From JAYQKL01 sp049889535 (GTDB taxonomy: Bacteria; Pseudomonadota; Alphaproteobacteria; RS24): 64,000 nt of DNA. Position 1 is the stretch's first letter; each line of letters begins with the position of its first letter. A program made the translations under genes and the position numbers. The DNA is taken from assembly GCA_049889535.1 (NCBI GenBank), contig JBMHDF010000013.1, forward strand, positions 124,001 through 188,000, read 5' to 3'. Of the stretch, positions 61,355 to 64,000 are shown in pieces. The notes under the pieces were generated by a model that did not search any database, had not been told where the DNA came from, and was given only the letters and a program-made list of their open reading frames with translations.

Positions 61355-62779
61355 ATGAGCACCGAGATAAGGACAGATAGCACCATCTATGCGTTGAGCA
61401 CGCCGACGGGTCGCGGCGCGGTGGCCATCATTCGTATTTCGGGCGAGAAAACCGTTCAAGCTCTTGATATCATTACAAAAAATAAAGTTCCGCCGCCTCG
61501 GCAGGCGGCGCTGCGGCGGCTTTATAATCCGCAAAATGACGGGGTTGTTGATGAGGCTTTGGTGATTTTTTTCAAAGCGCCCCATTCCTATAGCGGTGAA
61601 GATATGGCCGAGCTGCAGGTGCATGGTGGCGCGGCGGTGATTGAAGAAACCTTGGCTGTTTTGTCAAAGATTGAAGGTCTGGCACCCGCCGAGGCTGGCG
61701 CTTTTACGCGCCGGGCCGTGTTGAATGGGCGCTTTGATTTAACCCGCGCAGAGGCGGTTGCAGATTTAATTGATGCTGAAACCCATGCCCAAAAAACCCA
61801 AGCCCTCAGGCAGTTGCGCGGAGAGCTGGGCGCGCTTTATGGCGGCTGGCGCGGACGCCTTGAGCGAGCGCTTGCGCATTTGGAGGCTGATATTGAGTTT
61901 GCCGATGAGGATTTGCCGGGCGGTATTGGTCGAGCTGTTTTGTCTGATGTGGTGGCGCTGGAAAGCGAGATACGCACGCATCTAGCCGAGGGGCGCGGGC
62001 GAGCCTTGCGCGATGGGGTCGAGATAGCGATTATTGGCGCGCCAAATGTTGGTAAATCAAGTCTGCTCAACCAGCTAGCCGGGCGCGAAGCGGCGATTGT
62101 TTCAGCGCGCGCCGGCACGACCAGAGACATTATTGAGGTTTCAATGGTGATTGCAGGTGTGCCGGTGGTGGTTGCGGACACGGCTGGCTTGCGCGCAGCG
62201 GGCGACGAGATAGAGCGCGAAGGTGTCCGCCGCGCGACCAAACGCGCCGCCGAGGCTGATATGAAACTCTTTGTCTTTGCGCCGCAAGACGCAGCGGATT
62301 CAGAAAAAGCGGCGTCACTGTGGTTTCATCAGGAAGATTTGTCTGAAATTCAGCCAGCGGCTCAAGATCTTGTGATTTATAATAAATCTGATTTGGGCGC
62401 GTTTGACGAAATGGATAAGGCGCAGCTCGACGCGCTTGAAATGCATGGGCTTGCGGCGTTATCAGCCGCGCCGCTTTCTGTTTCGGCAAAAACCGGCGAT
62501 GGTATGACGGCGCTTTGGGCCGCTTTGGAGGCGCATGTGTCTGAGGCCTTTGGGCTTTCAGACCATCCAGCTTTGACGCGCCAGCGCCACCAAGACGCAC
62601 TAGAGGCCGCGCTTGTCGCGTTGGCGCGGGCGTTGAATGTACCAGAGGATGCGGGGGTGCTTGAATTGGTTGCGGAAGATTTGCGCCTTGCCATGCGCGA
62701 GATTGGGCGCATTACCGGCGCTGTTGATGTCGAGGCCTTGCTCGACATTGTGTTTCGTGATTTTTGTATTGGAAAATAG
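61355..62779 (+). CDS. mnmE: tRNA modification GTPase MnmE
   Basis: A 474-residue GTPase that, with MnmG, makes cmnm5U34/ xnm5U34 on wobble uridines. N-terminal tetrahydrofolate-binding domain (TIYALSTPTGRGAVAIIRIS; HGGAAVIEETL; RRAVLNGRFDLTRAEAV), the inserted G domain (G1 GAPNVGKSSLLNQL, G2 AGTTRDIIE, G3 DTAGLR), and the C-terminal CIGK with the essential Cys. Forms a complex with MnmG, which is encoded next. Confidence 0.97.
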   Translation: MSTEIRTDSTIYALSTPTGRGAVAIIRISGEKTVQALDIITKNKVPPPRQAALRRLYNPQNDGVVDEALVIFFKAPHSYSGEDMAELQVHGGAAVIEETLAVLSKIEGLAPAEAGAFTRRAVLNGRFDLTRAEAVADLIDAETHAQKTQALRQLRGELGALYGGWRGRLERALAHLEADIEFADEDLPGGIGRAVLSDVVALESEIRTHLAEGRGRALRDGVEIAIIGAPNVGKSSLLNQLAGREAAIVSARAGTTRDIIEVSMVIAGVPVVVADTAGLRAAGDEIEREGVRRATKRAAEADMKLFVFAPQDAADSEKAASLWFHQEDLSEIQPAAQDLVIYNKSDLGAFDEMDKAQLDALEMHGLAALSAAPLSVSAKTGDGMTALWAALEAHVSEAFGLSDHPALTRQRHQDALEAALVALARALNVPEDAGVLELVAEDLRLAMREIGRITGAVDVEALLDIVFRDFCIGK

Positions 62780-62796
62780 GGCGCTCATTTTGTGAT

Positions 62797-62812
62797 TGTT
62801 TCATGTGAAACA
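62797..62812. promoter_or_regulatory. parS centromere site (ParB binding)
   Basis: TGTTTCATGTGAAACA differs from the canonical TGTTTCACGTGAAACA at one central base. It lies between mnmE and mnmG, about 6.6 kb from the probable origin. In alphaproteobacteria mnmG is normally followed by rsmG, parA and parB, outside this window. Confidence 0.75.
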
Positions 62813-62848
62813 TCTTGCTGTTCGGAGTTGGGCGCGGTAAAAACCAGC

Positions 62849-64000
62849 ATGAGCCGAAAAACCAAATTTGATGTGATTGTGATTGGTGGGGGGCATGCAG
62901 GCTGCGAAGCCGCTGCCGCCGCCGCGCGCATGGGCGCAGACACGCTTTTGCTGACTCATAAAATTGAGACGATTGGCGAAATGTCGTGCAATCCTGCGAT
63001 TGGCGGGGTTGGCAAAGGGCATTTGGTGCGTGAAATTGATGCGCTAGACGGGTTGATGGGGCGCGTTGCTGACCAGGCTGGCATACAGTTTCGATTGCTC
63101 AACCAACGCAAAGGCCCAGCAGTGCGCGGGCCGCGGGCGCAGGCAGACCGCAAGCTGTATCGGGAGGCCATGCAGGCTGAGATTTTAAATATGAACAATT
63201 TGACCGTTGTGGCTGCGCCGGTTGATGATTTGGTGGTTGAAAACGGTCGCGCCACTGGTGTGGTTGCTGGCGATGGCGTGGTTTATCACGCGCCCGCGAC
63301 GGTTTTGACGACCGGCACATTTTTGGATGGTATTATTCATCTGGGCACAGAGCGCACGCCAGCAGGACGGTTTGGCGAGGCGCCGGCTAAAAAGCTTTCA
63401 ACCCGTCTTTATGCGCTAGACCTCGCCATGGGTCGTATGAAAACTGGCACGCCAGCGCGGCTAGACGCGACCAGTATCGATTATAGCGTTTGTGAGCCGC
63501 AGCCCGGCGATGAGCCGCCGCTGCCCTTTTCGTTTATGAATTCTGAAATTAAAGTGCCGCAAACCATTTGCCACATCACCACCACGACGGAAGAGACGCA
63601 GGCGATTATTGCTGAAAACATCAAAAAATCACCGGTTTACTCAGGTCAAATTGCGGGTGTTGGGCCGCGTTATTGCCCGGCTTTGGAGGATAAGGTTGCG
63701 CGCTTCCCAGACCGCCAGCGCCATCAGGTTTTCCTAGAGCCGGAAGGGCTGGATGATGACACGGTATATCCAAACGGCATTTCAACCTCTCTGCCGCGCG
63801 ATATTCAGGATGCGTTTTTGCGGACCATACCGGGCTTGGAAAATGTGCGCGTCAAGCGCTATGGCTATGCGATTGAGTATGATTATGTTGACCCGCGCGA
63901 GCTGGATATGACCCTGCAGGTCAAGCGCTTGCCCGGCCTGTATTTGGCGGGCCAGATAAATGGCACAACAGGTTATGAAGAGGCCGCCGGTCAAGGGTTG
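62849..64000 (+). CDS. mnmG: tRNA uridine 5-carboxymethylaminomethyl modification enzyme MnmG, N-terminal part (cut by window edge)
   Basis: The first 384 codons are present; the C-terminus lies beyond base 64000. FAD-binding motif VIVIGGGHAGCEAAAAAARMG near residue 10, then SCNPAIGGVGKGHLVREIDALDG, the segment FRLLNQRKGPAVRGPRAQAD and TTGTFLDGIIHLG. It partners MnmE. The ATG at 62849 has no strong Shine-Dalgarno sequence. Upstream in-frame GTG/TTG codons exist but would place the parS site in coding sequence, so they are not preferred. Confidence 0.96.
   Translation, partial: MSRKTKFDVIVIGGGHAGCEAAAAAARMGADTLLLTHKIETIGEMSCNPAIGGVGKGHLVREIDALDGLMGRVADQAGIQFRLLNQRKGPAVRGPRAQADRKLYREAMQAEILNMNNLTVVAAPVDDLVVENGRATGVVAGDGVVYHAPATVLTTGTFLDGIIHLGTERTPAGRFGEAPAKKLSTRLYALDLAMGRMKTGTPARLDATSIDYSVCEPQPGDEPPLPFSFMNSEIKVPQTICHITTTTEETQAIIAENIKKSPVYSGQIAGVGPRYCPALEDKVARFPDRQRHQVFLEPEGLDDDTVYPNGISTSLPRDIQDAFLRTIPGLENVRVKRYGYAIEYDYVDPRELDMTLQVKRLPGLYLAGQINGTTGYEEAAGQGL

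Noticed and set aside
62130..62600. 156-codon open frame on the minus strand
   Set aside because: Antisense to mnmE; composition is that of a shadow frame.
1..64000. CRISPR arrays, insertion sequences, prophage, integron, toxin-antitoxin pairs, tRNA or rRNA genes
   Set aside because: I read the intergenic gaps on both strands and saw none. All gaps but the origin are under 200 bases.

Overview
This 64 kb window is a compact, almost fully coding piece of an alphaproteobacterial chromosome that spans the probable replication origin. The assignment rests on gene order and on lineage-typical genes: ppsR-maf-aroE-coaE-dnaQ on one side of the origin and hemE-hemJ-rho-mnmE-mnmG on the other, a Tim44-like protein, a DUF2244 protein, a YlxR protein fused to an L7Ae-like domain, a Fur protein without the CxxC zinc motif, and a monofunctional hisB. 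Base composition looks near even by eye. I cannot name the genus.

Layout, left to right. (1) 1-18 kb, all on the minus strand: infB (cut by the window edge), ylxR, nusA and rimP; trmB and metK; an XRE regulator; lnt, corC, ybeY, phoH, miaB, plsC, fur, rimI and tsaB; a RutE-like reductase, nfuA, a Usp protein and trpS. (2) 17.4-28.8 kb: murJ, glnD and mutS, the divergent malic enzyme maeB, and comM. (3) 28.8-36 kb: gshB, a DolP-like lipoprotein, yraN and rsmI, divergent from lpoA; then hemW, rdgB and rph. (4) 36-45 kb, mostly plus strand: grpE, alkB (opposite strand), dnaK, dnaJ, dapB, gpmA, ogt (opposite), DUF2244 (opposite), nth and a PfkB kinase. (5) 45-50.7 kb, minus strand: coaA, hisE, hisF, hisA, hisH, hisB, smr and a Tim44-like gene. 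(6) 50.8-55.7 kb: fxsA and secB on plus, then the tightly overlapping minus-strand set dnaQ, coaE, aroE, maf, ppsR. (7) About 55.66-56.24 kb: the only long gene-free stretch, with two perfect DnaA boxes, several relaxed ones and an AT-rich tract, read here as oriC. (8) 56.2-64 kb: hemE, hemJ and rho; yyaL (opposite); mnmE; a near-perfect parS site; and mnmG, cut by the window edge.

Most genes left of the origin run leftward and most right of it run rightward, so transcription is largely co-directional with replication. The genes are housekeeping functions: translation and RNA modification, cell envelope, nucleotide and DNA quality control, heat shock, histidine and cofactor synthesis, and nitrogen sensing. 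Many neighbours overlap by ATGA or TAATG, which suggests translational coupling.

I found no CRISPR array, insertion sequence, prophage, tRNA, rRNA or defence island, and no gene set that looks like an undescribed system. The points most worth a second look are the origin itself, the parS site, two RpoH-type promoters of identical design before grpE and dnaK, structured leaders before metK and rho, and repeated elements between the Tim44-like gene and fxsA.
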